From Candidatus Acidiferrales bacterium (GTDB taxonomy: Bacteria; Acidobacteriota; Terriglobia; Acidoferrales; UBA7541), in contig JASHYE010000149.1 in assembly GCA_030043155.1 (NCBI GenBank), positions 1 to 9,441 of the forward strand: a stretch of DNA of 9,441 nt, given 5' to 3'. Every line of letters starts with the position of its first letter. Within the stretch, counting starts at the first letter, position 1. This document shows, in pieces, positions 1-7,269 of the stretch. The notes below the pieces were generated by a model. It had not been told where the DNA came from and searched no databases. It was given only the letters and a program-made list of their open reading frames with translations. Both the position numbers and the translations under genes were made by a program.

Positions 1-872
1 GCCACTTCGTTGTCGACGAGCGTTCCCGCTTCCGCCGGCGACATCTGGTCGGGAGGCTCGTATTGGACGCTGATCGGATTCCGCCGTGGATCGCGGCCTT
101 TCGAATACCAATACCAGGCCATAAACAGAAAAATGATGATGGGAATGAAAAACGGCCAGTTGCTGCGCAGAAACTGAATTGTTTTTGCCAGGGCGCCAGG
201 AGGATGAGTGAATCCTTTGTCCCATCCGACAACTGCTGTTAGCCCTTCTTGATAGCCGAGCGGCCGCTGCGCCTGCATTTCCACGACATTGTCAGTGATC
301 TTTACTGTCGCTTCCTGGCCGCGCTCGCCGTACGCGCCGGTGAAAGCTTCTGCGTGCAAGCCGGTGACGCCCGCAGGCAATTCGATTCTGGCCGAGGCGC
401 TTTCCACAAAGGCATTCGTTTCATTTCCGGTCACGTTCCAGTAGAGCTCATCGTGATCGGGGAAAAATCGCAGCGCGTCGAGCGCTTTGTATCGAATCAC
501 AATCGTGCGCGTTGTGTCTTCCGCGCCGGGCACGTAGATTTTCAATTGCTTGTATTGTCCGTGCCGGGAAACTTCGTACTTCAGCGGGTTCCCGTCTTGG
601 TCCGTTACTCCTTCAGGTTCAAGGAAAAGCGTGTAGTTCAGGCCGTATGAGTCGCGATACTGGATGGGAATGCTTCGATAAATCCCGTGCCACAATCCCT
701 GGAAATTGACTGTAAGAGTTTCCGTGACATCAATCGTCGAGTCCGGCTGGACGGTTATCTGAACAGCGAAATTTTCGATGGTGAGTTGGCGCGCACTTGC
801 AGGAAGGGCGACGGCAAAAAAAAGCGCAAGCGCCGTGAAAACCACAGTGCCAGCGCGATGGATGCCGCGCAT
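1..872 (-). CDS. DUF2207 family membrane protein, C-terminus beyond window
   Basis: An open minus-strand frame of 290 codons runs off the left edge without a stop, so only the N-terminal part is seen. Residues 1-27 look like a signal peptide (hydrophobic core TVVFTALALFFAVALP, then ASA). Residues 30-220 form the extracytoplasmic beta-rich DUF2207 region, with the family-like stretches GLWHGIYRSIP (59-69) and DELYWNVTGNE (140-150). A transmembrane helix lies at about 239-256 (WPFFIPIIIFLFMAWYWY), followed by the typical KGRDP and YEPPDQMSPAEAGTLVD segments at the start of the cytoplasmic part. The ATG at 872 lies 14 bases after the lemA stop, so the two are almost certainly co-transcribed, though no clear Shine-Dalgarno precedes it. 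LemA and DUF2207 genes are commonly paired. The biochemical role of the family is not established; an envelope function is inference. Confidence 0.9.
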   Translation of the reverse strand, partial: MRGIHRAGTVVFTALALFFAVALPASARQLTIENFAVQITVQPDSTIDVTETLTVNFQGLWHGIYRSIPIQYRDSYGLNYTLFLEPEGVTDQDGNPLKYEVSRHGQYKQLKIYVPGAEDTTRTIVIRYKALDALRFFPDHDELYWNVTGNETNAFVESASARIELPAGVTGLHAEAFTGAYGERGQEATVKITDNVVEMQAQRPLGYQEGLTAVVGWDKGFTHPPGALAKTIQFLRSNWPFFIPIIIFLFMAWYWYSKGRDPRRNPISVQYEPPDQMSPAEAGTLVDNEV

Positions 873-886
873 CGGACGGCGCGAGC

Positions 887-1456
887 TTATTGGGACGCTC
901 CCGCTTGGAAGCTTACTTTGGGAACTTCGCGCTCTGCCGGTGCACTAGTCTCAAAGAATTCGCGCGGCTTGAAATTGAACATGCCGGCGATGATATTCGA
1001 AGGAAACTCAGCGATCTTCGTATTCAAATCGCGAACAACGGCATTGTAATAGCGGCGCGCGTTCTGAATGCTGTCTTCCAATTGATTGAGAGTATTCTGC
1101 AGTTGCGTGAAACTCTCCACGGCACGCAATTGCGGGTACGCCTCGGCCAGCGCGAAGACCTGCCGTAGCGCTGATGTCAGCATATTTTCCGCTCCGGCTT
1201 TTGCCGCGGGCCCCTGCGCGCTCATCGCCGCGTTACGCGCCTGCACAACGCCTTCGAGCGTTCCCTTCTCATGTGCGGCATAGCCCTTTACCGTCTCGAC
1301 GAGATTGGGAATCAGATCGTACCGGCGCTTGAGCTGCACATCGATGTCTGACCAAGCGTTGTCGCACTGCACCTTCAGCCTGACCAGCCCGTTGTACATC
1401 GCGATCACAATCAAGACCACGATGACGACTATTCCGAGTATGACCCAGCCAATCAT
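887..1456 (-). CDS. lemA: LemA family protein
   Basis: A 189-residue protein, the usual LemA size. An N-terminal membrane helix spans about residues 3-22 (GWVILGIVVIVVLIVIAMYN) and is followed by the LemA signature at 33-59, which includes NAWSDIDVQLKRR and YDLIPNLVETVKGY. The rest is a long helical domain (QARNAAMSAQGPAAKAGAEN, then AYPQLRAVESFTQLQNTLNQ) and the conserved tail YYNAVVRDLNTKIAEFPSNI. The start is supported by a good Shine-Dalgarno (GGGAGG, about 1464-1469) 7 bases upstream. It is the first gene of a unit with the DUF2207 protein. LemA proteins are anchored in the inner membrane with a helical bundle outside; their molecular role is unknown in most bacteria. Family identity is very secure, function is not. 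Confidence 0.96.
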   Translation of the reverse strand: MIGWVILGIVVIVVLIVIAMYNGLVRLKVQCDNAWSDIDVQLKRRYDLIPNLVETVKGYAAHEKGTLEGVVQARNAAMSAQGPAAKAGAENMLTSALRQVFALAEAYPQLRAVESFTQLQNTLNQLEDSIQNARRYYNAVVRDLNTKIAEFPSNIIAGMFNFKPREFFETSAPAEREVPKVSFQAGASQ

Positions 1457-1742
1457 CGAATCGCCTCCCTTCTACAGATACGCACCGACGCGGGCCGAAA
1501 TTGCGCCTCTGTATGGCCCGGCTCGCGAACCGCAGGGATCATTTCTTGTGCATTTTCCGAGAAATAACGCGGAACGTTCCCCCCACCGCCGCAAGCATAC
1601 GTGCGACCCGTGGAATTGTAAAGCGTAGCAGTCGAACTCTGGCGCCCTCTGCTTCCGTCCGCCGCGAATCGATAGTTTCTCTGGCGTGGACGTAGCTTTT
1701 GCGTTACCCTGCCACAGGCAAAACGAGGCATCTCTCCCTCTC
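1457..1742. other. Divergent intergenic region between lemA and comM
   Basis: This stretch of 286 bases separates two divergent genes. It holds the candidate lemA promoter, the palindrome at 1571-1580 and the lemA Shine-Dalgarno. Open frames cross it on the minus strand (for example from an ATG at 1731 to a TGA overlapping the lemA ATG), but they show no recognisable protein features, so I treat the region as non-coding. I could not find a convincing promoter for comM. Confidence 0.5.
1594..1622 (-). promoter_or_regulatory. Candidate sigma70-type promoter for lemA-DUF2207
   Basis: On the minus strand, TTTACA (1617-1622; 5 of 6 to consensus) is separated by 17 bases from TATGCT (1594-1599; 4 of 6). 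The predicted start of transcription is near 1587, giving a leader of about 130 bases before lemA. A perfect 10-base palindrome, GGAACGTTCC (1571-1580), falls just inside this leader. This rests on hexamer matching alone. Confidence 0.35.
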
Positions 1743-3284
1743 ATGCTCTTCAAAACTCACAGCGCCACTGTCTACGGCATCGAAGCCTATCTCGTTGAAG
1801 TCGAGGTCGACGTCGGCCCGGGCCAGGCTGGCAATTTCAATGTGGTTGGCCTGCCGGATATCGCGGTGAAGGAAAGCCGCGAACGCGTAAAAGCCGCGCT
1901 GAAAAATTGCGGCTTCGATTATCCCGGGCACCAGGCCGTCACCGTCAATCTGGCGCCGGCCGACATGCGGAAGGAAGGCTCTGCGTTCGATTTGCCCATG
2001 GCGCTCGGCCTGCTCGGATGTCAGGGGACGTTTTTCGGGAAAGCTTTGGCGGACTATGTTTTTCTCGGTGAACTTTCCCTCGATGGCAGCGTGCGCTCGG
2101 TTCGAGGCGCTCTTTCTGCTGCGATTGCGGCGCGCGAACGCGGAATCAAAAACGTGATCGTGCCGGAAGCCAACGCCAAAGAGGCCGCGGTGGTCGAAGG
2201 CATCCAAGTCTTTGCGGTGAAATCCCTGCCGCAGGCCACCGACCTGATCAATTCGCCCGAGTCGTTCGCCACAACTTCCGTTGATACGCGTCAGATGCTC
2301 GGCGAATCGAGCAGCTACTCCGTGGATTTGCGCGACGTTCGCGGCCAGCAATCCGCGAAGCGCGCGCTGGAAGTGGCCTGCGCCGGCGGACACAACATTC
2401 TGTTCATTGGCCCGCCGGGCGCGGGAAAAACCATGCTGGCGAAGCGCATTCCCACGATTTTGCCGCCGATGTCTCTTGAAGAGGCCATTGAGACCACGCG
2501 CATCCACAGCGTCGCCGGCGTGCTCGACGACTCGCGCGGGCTCGTCGGGACGCGCCCTTACCGCTCGCCGCACCATACCATCAGCGACGCCGGCCTGATC
2601 GGCGGAGGTGCCATTCCGCGTCCCGGCGAAGTCTCGCTGGGCCATAACGGCGTTCTTTTTCTCGACGAATTGCCGGAATTCCAGCGCAATGTGCTCGAGG
2701 TGCTGCGCCAGCCGCTCGAAGATGGCGTTGTTTCCATCGCGCGCGCCGCCGTTTCGCTGAGTTTCCCGGCGCGATTCATGCTCGCCGCGGCCATGAATCC
2801 CTGCCCCTGCGGCTTCTTTGGAGATGCGACGCGCGAATGCCACTGCACTCCGATGCAAATTCAACGCTACGTTTCGAAAATCTCCGGCCCGCTGCTCGAC
2901 CGCATTGACATTCACATTGAAGTTCCGGCAGTGCGTTATAAAGAGCTGCGCGACGGCGGCGAGATTGAATCCTCCGCTGCCGTGGGAGAGCGAGTGGTTT
3001 CCGCGCGCGCGATTCAGCTCGAACGCTTCAAGGACGAAAAGAAAATCTACGCCAATGCACAGATGCCTCCTAAATTGCTGCGCAAACACTGCGAAATCTC
3101 AGCCGAAGGCGAGAAGCTGCTGGAAACCGCAATCCAAAAGCTGGGGCTCTCCGCGCGCGCCCACGATCGCATCCTGAAAGTAGCGCGCACCATTGCCGAT
3201 CTCGATCACGCTCCGGCCATTCTGCCGCGCCACTTGAGCGAGGCCATCCAATACCGCACGCTGGACCGAACGTACTGGGCGTAG
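1743..3284 (+). CDS. comM: YifB/ComM family Mg-chelatase-like AAA+ ATPase
   Basis: A 513-residue protein, full length for the family. I chose ATG 1743 because it gives the conserved N-terminus [20 protein letters not shown]; an in-frame start at 1686 would add 19 unrelated residues. The N-terminal Lon-protease-like ChlI domain (about 1-170) carries [19 protein letters not shown]. The AAA+ domain has Walker A GPPGAGKT (223-230), [19 protein letters not shown] (271-289), Walker [12 protein letters not shown] (303-313), a Cys/His cluster [10 protein letters not shown]...ECHC (352-368) and [12 protein letters not shown] with the arginine of the DRID motif (R387). The C-terminal Mg-chelatase domain ends with [13 protein letters not shown]. 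Known members include ComM, a hexameric branch-migration helicase that helps integrate DNA during natural transformation. All key motifs are intact. No competence gene is adjacent, so the role here is inferred from family. Confidence 0.96.
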   Translation: MLFKTHSATVYGIEAYLVEVEVDVGPGQAGNFNVVGLPDIAVKESRERVKAALKNCGFDYPGHQAVTVNLAPADMRKEGSAFDLPMALGLLGCQGTFFGKALADYVFLGELSLDGSVRSVRGALSAAIAARERGIKNVIVPEANAKEAAVVEGIQVFAVKSLPQATDLINSPESFATTSVDTRQMLGESSSYSVDLRDVRGQQSAKRALEVACAGGHNILFIGPPGAGKTMLAKRIPTILPPMSLEEAIETTRIHSVAGVLDDSRGLVGTRPYRSPHHTISDAGLIGGGAIPRPGEVSLGHNGVLFLDELPEFQRNVLEVLRQPLEDGVVSIARAAVSLSFPARFMLAAAMNPCPCGFFGDATRECHCTPMQIQRYVSKISGPLLDRIDIHIEVPAVRYKELRDGGEIESSAAVGERVVSARAIQLERFKDEKKIYANAQMPPKLLRKHCEISAEGEKLLETAIQKLGLSARAHDRILKVARTIADLDHAPAILPRHLSEAIQYRTLDRTYWA

Positions 3285-3407
3285 CGTACCGCTTGTCTAT
3301 GGATTGCGACGCCGCATCCAACTATACGTGTGCAAGAGCAAGCCGCCTGTTGACTTGCATTCGAGGCCGTGCAAGGATTGCGCCTCGATTTCGGCATATT
3401 CTGCTCA

Positions 3408-3866
3408 ATGGCCAAGGACGCCCAGCGAATTGAAGTGACTCTTGAGACGCTGCTCGACAGCGTCGACCTCGCGGAAGAAATTGTTCTGCGCGTAGCCAGC
3501 GCTTCCGGTTTCGACGAAGATAGCTGCCATAAAATTGGAATGTCCGTCCGCGAAGCTGTAATCAATGCGTATAGCTATGGCAACCGGCAGGAGCGCGGGC
3601 GCAAAATTGGCATGATTATCGAACTGGAAGAGCGCAAGCTCGTCGTGCATGTCCTGGACGAAGGGAAAAGTTTCAGTCTCGCCGACGTACCGGACCCTTT
3701 GGCAGAAGAAAATCTCTTGCGTACTTCCGGCCGCGGCATTTTCCTGATGCGCGCATTCATGGATGAATTCGATGTCCAGCGCGGCCCGAGCGGCGGCACG
3801 GAACTCATCATGAGCAAGTGGTTTCCCACTTTTTCCGCCAATCACGAATCGCAAAAAGCCCGCTAG
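3408..3866 (+). CDS. RsbW-like anti-sigma factor / serine-protein kinase (HATPase_c_2)
   Basis: A 152-residue GHKL-fold protein. The N box has E49 and N53 (VREAVINAYSYGN). The G1 box is VLDEGKSF (82-89), like the D-x-G-x-S-F form of RsbW rather than the D-x-G-x-G of histidine kinases. The G2 box is TSGRGIFLMRAFMDEF (106-121), and the fold closes with GGTELIM (129-135). Such proteins bind a sigma factor and phosphorylate an anti-anti-sigma partner (STAS domain) with ATP. ATG 3408 gives the natural MAKDAQRIEVTLE start; a GTG at 3369 would add 13 residues with no support. Neither start has a clear Shine-Dalgarno. It lies 123 bases after comM on the same strand, so read-through is possible but unproven. 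No sigma factor, STAS protein or PP2C phosphatase is in the window. Confidence 0.88.
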   Translation: MAKDAQRIEVTLETLLDSVDLAEEIVLRVASASGFDEDSCHKIGMSVREAVINAYSYGNRQERGRKIGMIIELEERKLVVHVLDEGKSFSLADVPDPLAEENLLRTSGRGIFLMRAFMDEFDVQRGPSGGTELIMSKWFPTFSANHESQKAR

Positions 3867-4127
3867 AATCGCCAGCTCAGCGGATTCAGTTTCGCGCTAG
3901 GTGTGGACGACCAACGCCGATTCCGGGGTTGATTTTTTCGGTGGGTCAAGACTGAGGGCTTTCATGAATTTCTGCGCTGAGATGCGCTGCCGGGAACTGC
4001 GTAGTCATGTGCGCGCCGCTCCTCGCTTCCCAACTTTACCGGCTGCCTTACACCGCTCGCAATCCGGTCGCACCAGCTGCTCGGCGGAAGTCTTGGCCTC
4101 TCTTTCGCTCGTAAGGGCTTCCCCCCC
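3867..4127. other. Convergent intergenic region, no gene seen
   Basis: Between the RsbW-like gene (+) and the terminator of the sedolisin gene (-) there are about 260 bases. An open + frame from 3901 to 4329 crosses into the antisense of the peptidase and has no family features, so I reject it. I see no RNA gene, no repeat, and no U-run hairpin that could serve the + strand. Confidence 0.5.
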
Positions 4128-4164
4128 AAAAAAAGAGGGCGCTTCCCCAAAGGAAAGCGCCCTT
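4128..4164 (-). terminator. Intrinsic terminator of the sedolisin gene
   Basis: Read on the minus strand, AGGGCGCTT (4155-4163) pairs perfectly with AAGCGCCCT (4136-4144) across a 10-base loop. CTTTTTTT follows (4128-4135). The hairpin lies just beyond the TAA stop of the peptidase gene. The U-run is only on the minus-strand side, so it should not act efficiently for the + strand gene. Confidence 0.9.
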
Positions 4165-4179
4165 AGAACTGTGCTTCTG

Positions 4180-5628
4180 TTATTTGCCCGTGTAACCATA
4201 GATGCTGCCAATGCCGGCGCACGGATCCCATCCACTGGCCGCAGCGTATCCCACGTATGGACCGCAGTATCCAAGCGTGATGTCGTGGAAGTCGGTCGTA
4301 ACCGCTTTATTCGTGTACATTTTTGTTAATTCGGCATTGGTGCTCGCAGCGAAGCTGCTGCCGCGAGTGGCGGCATTGTTTACGACTCCCGCCCAGGTCG
4401 GCGTCGCTGCGCTAGTGCCTCCGACGATGTACCAGCCTTCATCCACTGCTCCCTCGCCGCCGCTCAGCGCGTAGCCAAAGCTGTCATATACCCATAAGCC
4501 GGTTACCGGATTTGAGTCCGACGATACGTCCGGGACTCCGCGAGCGGTTCCGACGATGCTCGAAATGGAGCTCTGGTAACTGGGGATTGCTTCATAAAGG
4601 CTGTCCCCACCTCCGGCCAGATCCCAGGAAGCTTCACTGATGAAACTTCCAGTTGACGGGTTGCGGCGAATTGTCGTGCCCCCGGCACACACAGCGTTGG
4701 GAGACGTGCAGGGCCAGTCTGTGCCTGGGTTGTCGCCTGCCGCAGCCACATAGACAACTCCCGTCGTTGTGAAGTATGAGTCATAGGAAGTCTCGACGCT
4801 GAATTCCGAACCGCCCCAGCTCATCGATACTTCGCCAGTACCAGTGCTGGTCGTGGGACAAGTCCCCACCGTGAGCGTTGACAGATTCTGCTCGGTTTGG
4901 CCGCAGCGCACCAGGTTGCTGGCAATCTCAACCGAAGTCAGCAAGTCGGCGTATGAGTTGGACTGGGCCTCGACGAGGTAGATTGTGGCACTCGGCGCCA
5001 TCGCGTGGGCAGCTTCCACATCCAGCGATTCTTCAATTTCCCACCCGCCTGTGGAGTCAACCCCCGGCACTGATCCGTCTTCGTAGTAGACCTGAAACTG
5101 AGCGGGGTCGAATGACAGGCCGAACTGGGAGGAAAAATACGCCAAATCCGGACCCAAAAACGGATCGTCGTACGCATCCACGATGGCGATCGCCTTGCTG
5201 CCGCCGGTCGGGGGAGTAGTTACGGTATTCGGGTTGCAGCCTGTCGTCACTGTGACCAAGTGGTAGATGCAAGCCAGCGATGCCGGCGTTTCATACGCAT
5301 AGCCGGCGTAGGGAGGAGCCTCAAACGGTCCCGGGGGAGTCACTTTGTCCGGCTGCCAGCCGTTCGGCACGTATAGCCGGACATTCGTTTGGGCGAGTCT
5401 GGTTTTTAGGGTCGTGCCCTGTTTCGCGGGCGGCATGCTGGATGAAGGAATGATGATTTGACCAGCGCGCATTTTAACTGGCTTTGGGGTAGTGGCGGAG
5501 GCAGAGGATTGAACCGTCGCCACTGACGAGCCGGTGGCTGTTACCACTTCTTGCGCCCTCGATGTTGCCCATGTTAGGACAATCACCACCACCACGGCAG
5601 TCGCAAACAACAAAGGTAAACGCTTCAT
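4180..5628 (-). CDS. Secreted sedolisin (S53 family) serine-carboxyl peptidase
   Basis: A 482-residue protein. A signal peptide covers residues 1-25 (KRLPLLFATAVVVVIVLTWATSRA, probable cleavage before Q26). The S53 catalytic domain begins near ETPASLACIY (113-122). Catalytic residues fit the sedolisin Ser-Glu-Asp set: E199 and D203 in IEESLDVEAAHAMAP, oxyanion D299 in VAAAGDN, nucleophile S406 in GGTSAATPTWAGV. The C-terminal FHDITLGYCGP (447-457) and ASGWDPCAGIGS (464-475) match the calcium-binding end of the fold. Eight cysteines in the mature part suggest disulphides. The part before the catalytic domain is only about 88 residues after the signal, shorter than the usual pro-kumamolisin domain. 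Family members are acid-active endopeptidases, so extracellular protein degradation is likely. The start has a strong AAGGAGAT (5632-5639) 3 bases upstream, plus its own promoter and terminator: a single-gene unit. Confidence 0.94.
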   Translation of the reverse strand: MKRLPLLFATAVVVVIVLTWATSRAQEVVTATGSSVATVQSSASATTPKPVKMRAGQIIIPSSSMPPAKQGTTLKTRLAQTNVRLYVPNGWQPDKVTPPGPFEAPPYAGYAYETPASLACIYHLVTVTTGCNPNTVTTPPTGGSKAIAIVDAYDDPFLGPDLAYFSSQFGLSFDPAQFQVYYEDGSVPGVDSTGGWEIEESLDVEAAHAMAPSATIYLVEAQSNSYADLLTSVEIASNLVRCGQTEQNLSTLTVGTCPTTSTGTGEVSMSWGGSEFSVETSYDSYFTTTGVVYVAAAGDNPGTDWPCTSPNAVCAGGTTIRRNPSTGSFISEASWDLAGGGDSLYEAIPSYQSSISSIVGTARGVPDVSSDSNPVTGLWVYDSFGYALSGGEGAVDEGWYIVGGTSAATPTWAGVVNNAATRGSSFAASTNAELTKMYTNKAVTTDFHDITLGYCGPYVGYAAASGWDPCAGIGSIYGYTGK

Positions 5629-5732
5629 TGGATCTCCTTGATCGCAGAAATTTTCGGATTGCCTTGGCCTGCTCGGCCTCGTCTTCCGCAGAAACGCGGG
5701 AATCGTGGTGGATTCGAGACGGAGTTGCCGAC

Positions 5733-5761
5733 TGTATACATCCAGAAAACAGCTTTGTCAA
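5733..5761 (-). promoter_or_regulatory. Sigma70-type promoter of the sedolisin gene
   Basis: On the minus strand a perfect TTGACA (5756-5761) is followed after exactly 17 bases by TATACA (5733-5738; 4 of 6). Transcription should start near 5726, giving a leader of roughly 100 bases ending at the strong Shine-Dalgarno. This is one of the best promoter matches in the window. Confidence 0.65.
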
Positions 5762-5925
5762 TACTCGTTAGCAAAAATTAACATTTTGCGCGCGGTACAG
5801 AGGCGAACTAGCACTACTGAACTGCCCGCCCTGATAGTTATTCCGTTAGCGGCGTCATTTATGCCGACATTTATGCCAGGAGGACGAATCAACCGCCCTT
5901 GATCCTGAAAATGAATGGCGCTCTC
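5762..5925. other. Intergenic region between divergent promoters, with a tandem repeat
   Basis: These 164 bases lie between the sedolisin promoter (-) and the cold-shock promoter (+). They contain CATTTATGCC twice in direct orientation (5856-5865 and 5868-5877), a 12-base period. An isolated AGGAGG follows at 5878-5883 without a start codon at suitable distance. No gene is seen. The whole gene-free stretch between the two start codons is 429 bases and is otherwise accounted for by the two promoters and leaders. Confidence 0.45.
5856..5877. repeat. Short tandem direct repeat CATTTATGCC
   Basis: Two exact copies of a 10-base unit are separated by GA, giving a 12-base repeat period. They lie about 50 bases upstream of the -35 of the cold-shock promoter. 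Tandem sites near a promoter can bind a regulator, but two copies of 10 bases may also be chance. Confidence 0.5.
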
Positions 5926-5955
5926 TGGACACGGATTGTTTTTTGTGTTTAGAAT
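5926..5955 (+). promoter_or_regulatory. Sigma70-type promoter of the cold-shock gene
   Basis: TGGACA (5926-5931; 5 of 6) and TAGAAT (5950-5955; 5 of 6) are 18 bases apart. The predicted start is near 5962, which gives a leader of about 95 bases before the TTG start. Long leaders are common on cold-shock messages, where structure controls translation. Confidence 0.6.
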
Positions 5956-6057
5956 CCGCCGCTAGGCGTCCTGCGAGGTGGTCGAGACTGCGTTCTGGGT
6001 GTGGCGCAGTTCGATTTGCGCGGGAGCCGTTCATTTCAAATTGCAAGAGGTGGAGAT

Positions 6058-6264
6058 TTGGATCGAGAACAGGGTGTGGTCAAGTGGTTCAACGCAGCCA
6101 AGGGATATGGGTTCATTCAGCGGCAATCGGGCGAAGATGTTTTCGTCCATTTTTCGGCCATTCAGATGGACGGATACAAATCTTTGAACGAAGGCCAGCT
6201 GGTTGAATTTGAAGTCAAGCAGGGGCCCAAAGGTTTGCAGGCCGAAAACGTAAGCGGCGTCTAA
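6058..6264 (+). CDS. csp: Cold-shock domain protein (CspA family), TTG start
   Basis: A single cold-shock domain of 68 residues, the standard size. It binds single-stranded RNA and DNA through RNP1 KGYGFI (15-20) and RNP2 VFVHF (28-32), with further typical parts VVKWFN (7-12), [11 protein letters not shown] (25-35), EGQLVEFEV (45-53) and [10 protein letters not shown] (56-65). I chose TTG 6058 because the Shine-Dalgarno-like GAGGTGGAG (about 6047-6055) stands directly before it and the domain begins four residues later. An in-frame GTG at 6001 would add 19 residues unlike any Csp N-terminus and has no ribosome site. The gene is monocistronic in appearance, with its own promoter; I found no clear terminator after it. 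Csp proteins act as RNA chaperones; whether this one is cold-induced cannot be read from sequence. Confidence 0.93.
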   Translation: MDREQGVVKWFNAAKGYGFIQRQSGEDVFVHFSAIQMDGYKSLNEGQLVEFEVKQGPKGLQAENVSGV

Positions 6265-6392
6265 GTTCCGCTTCTCGCGTTTCGCGCGCAACAGGCCAAG
6301 CGATTCCCGCCGGAAATTCCTCCCGCAGCCTGAGGGGTGGGTGTGTTTTGTGTTACCATGGTCGTTCCGAAACTTTCCCGGAGAGTTGAAAA

Positions 6393-7121
6393 GTGGCGAA
6401 GCATATTTCTCGTCAGGAGTTGAAGACAGACCAGGTGCAAGAGGCGCTTTCGCACGGCGCGGAAGCGGTCCTGTCTCATAAGAAGAGTCTGATTGTCGCG
6501 ATTATAATCGCCGCAATTATCGCCGGCGGAATTTTCGGGTGGCGCTTCTATTCGCAGCGGCAATCGGTGAAAGCCGAAGCCGAATTCAATGATGCACTGG
6601 TCGTTTATGAGGCGCTGGTCGTCGGCCCGGGCCAGCCGCCGCAGCCGAATGAGATCACCTATTCTGACGCTTCAAAGAAATTCCAGGATGCGCTGGTCAA
6701 ATTCCAGGAGGTGGTGCAGCGCTATCCCAGCACGCGCTCCGGCCAGCTCGCAAAATACTATTCCGCGCTCTGCGAAGAGCATCTCGCAAAGAACCCGCAG
6801 GCCATCAAAGATCTTACAGACCTTGAGAACGGCTCCGATCACGATTTCGCGGCCATGGCGCGCTTCGAACTGGCTCAGATTTACGACCAGATGGGAAAAT
6901 CGGATCAGGCTGTCCAGCTTTACAACGAACTGCTTTCCAATCCGTCTGTGCTCGTTCCCAAGCCTATTGTTCTGCTCGCGCTCGCCGAACACTACAAGGG
7001 GTCCAATCCGGCGCAGGCGGCAAAGTTTTACAATCAGGTCAAAACGGAATTCCCCGGCACGAGCGCCGCAGACGACGCCGATCAGCAACTTGCTCTTCTA
7101 CCATCCACTGGTAAGTCGTAA
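6393..7121 (+). CDS. Membrane-anchored tetratricopeptide-repeat protein (YfgM-like)
   Basis: A 242-residue protein with a short cytoplasmic N-terminus (MAKHISRQELKTDQVQEALS), one membrane helix at about 32-50 (SLIVAIIIAAIIAGGIFGW), and a helical TPR region outside. Probable TPR units cover about 95-130 (FQDALVKFQEVVQRYPSTRS), 152-185 (ARFELAQIYDQMGKSDQAVQ) and 190-222 (KFYNQVKTEFPGTSAADDAD). The layout matches the YfgM/TPR_21 type, whose E. coli member works with PpiD at the Sec translocon; a chaperone or scaffold role here is inference. The start is GTG 6393, with GGAGAG about 9 bases upstream; the N-terminal HISRQELK motif confirms it. A TGTTACCAT at 6351-6359 could be an extended -10 but has no good -35. 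The gene stands alone and ends convergent to the next unit. Confidence 0.85.
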   Translation: MAKHISRQELKTDQVQEALSHGAEAVLSHKKSLIVAIIIAAIIAGGIFGWRFYSQRQSVKAEAEFNDALVVYEALVVGPGQPPQPNEITYSDASKKFQDALVKFQEVVQRYPSTRSGQLAKYYSALCEEHLAKNPQAIKDLTDLENGSDHDFAAMARFELAQIYDQMGKSDQAVQLYNELLSNPSVLVPKPIVLLALAEHYKGSNPAQAAKFYNQVKTEFPGTSAADDADQQLALLPSTGKS

Positions 7122-7269
7122 TCCGCTTCAGGCTGGACCACAGGGCTTGTGCGTAGCGCATTTACAATTTCTCGCGCTCACCTTGTGTATTTACTGGAGA
7201 CAATTCATGGAATTGACCCGGGGCATGGTCATCGCTGCGGTTCCCTGACTCATTCTTTCGCGATGTCCG
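7122..7269. other. Convergent intergenic region with a possible 13-codon ORF
   Basis: Between the TPR gene (+) and the Gly-rich protein gene (-) there is no recognisable terminator on either strand. A tiny + strand ORF at 7207-7248 reads MELTRGMVIAAVP and is preceded by TGGAGA at suitable spacing. It is too short to assign, may be chance, and could equally be the remains of a longer gene. Nothing else is visible here. Confidence 0.3.

Noticed and set aside
249..650. Plus-strand ORF of 133 codons
   Set aside because: It is antisense to the DUF2207 gene, whose frame is open without break to the window edge and has clear family motifs.
1453..1731. Minus-strand 92-codon ORF whose TGA overlaps the lemA ATG
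   Set aside because: The overlap looks like coupling, but the product has no family features, no ribosome site, and the frame crosses the likely lemA promoter.
1704..3089. Minus-strand ORF of 461 codons opposite comM
   Set aside because: It is antisense to a fully intact comM, is rich in Arg, Ala and His, and shows no domain. It is a by-product of the GC-rich codon use of comM.
3901..4329. Plus-strand ORF of 142 codons
   Set aside because: It runs through the peptidase terminator hairpin and into the antisense of the peptidase gene, and the protein looks random.
5878..5883. AGGAGG in the intergenic region
   Set aside because: There is no start codon within normal spacing and no open frame behind it; the next ATG is about 27 bases away and does not lead to a plausible protein.
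6001..6057. N-terminal extension of the cold-shock protein from GTG 6001
   Set aside because: The added 19 residues are unlike any cold-shock protein, and the ribosome site points to TTG 6058.
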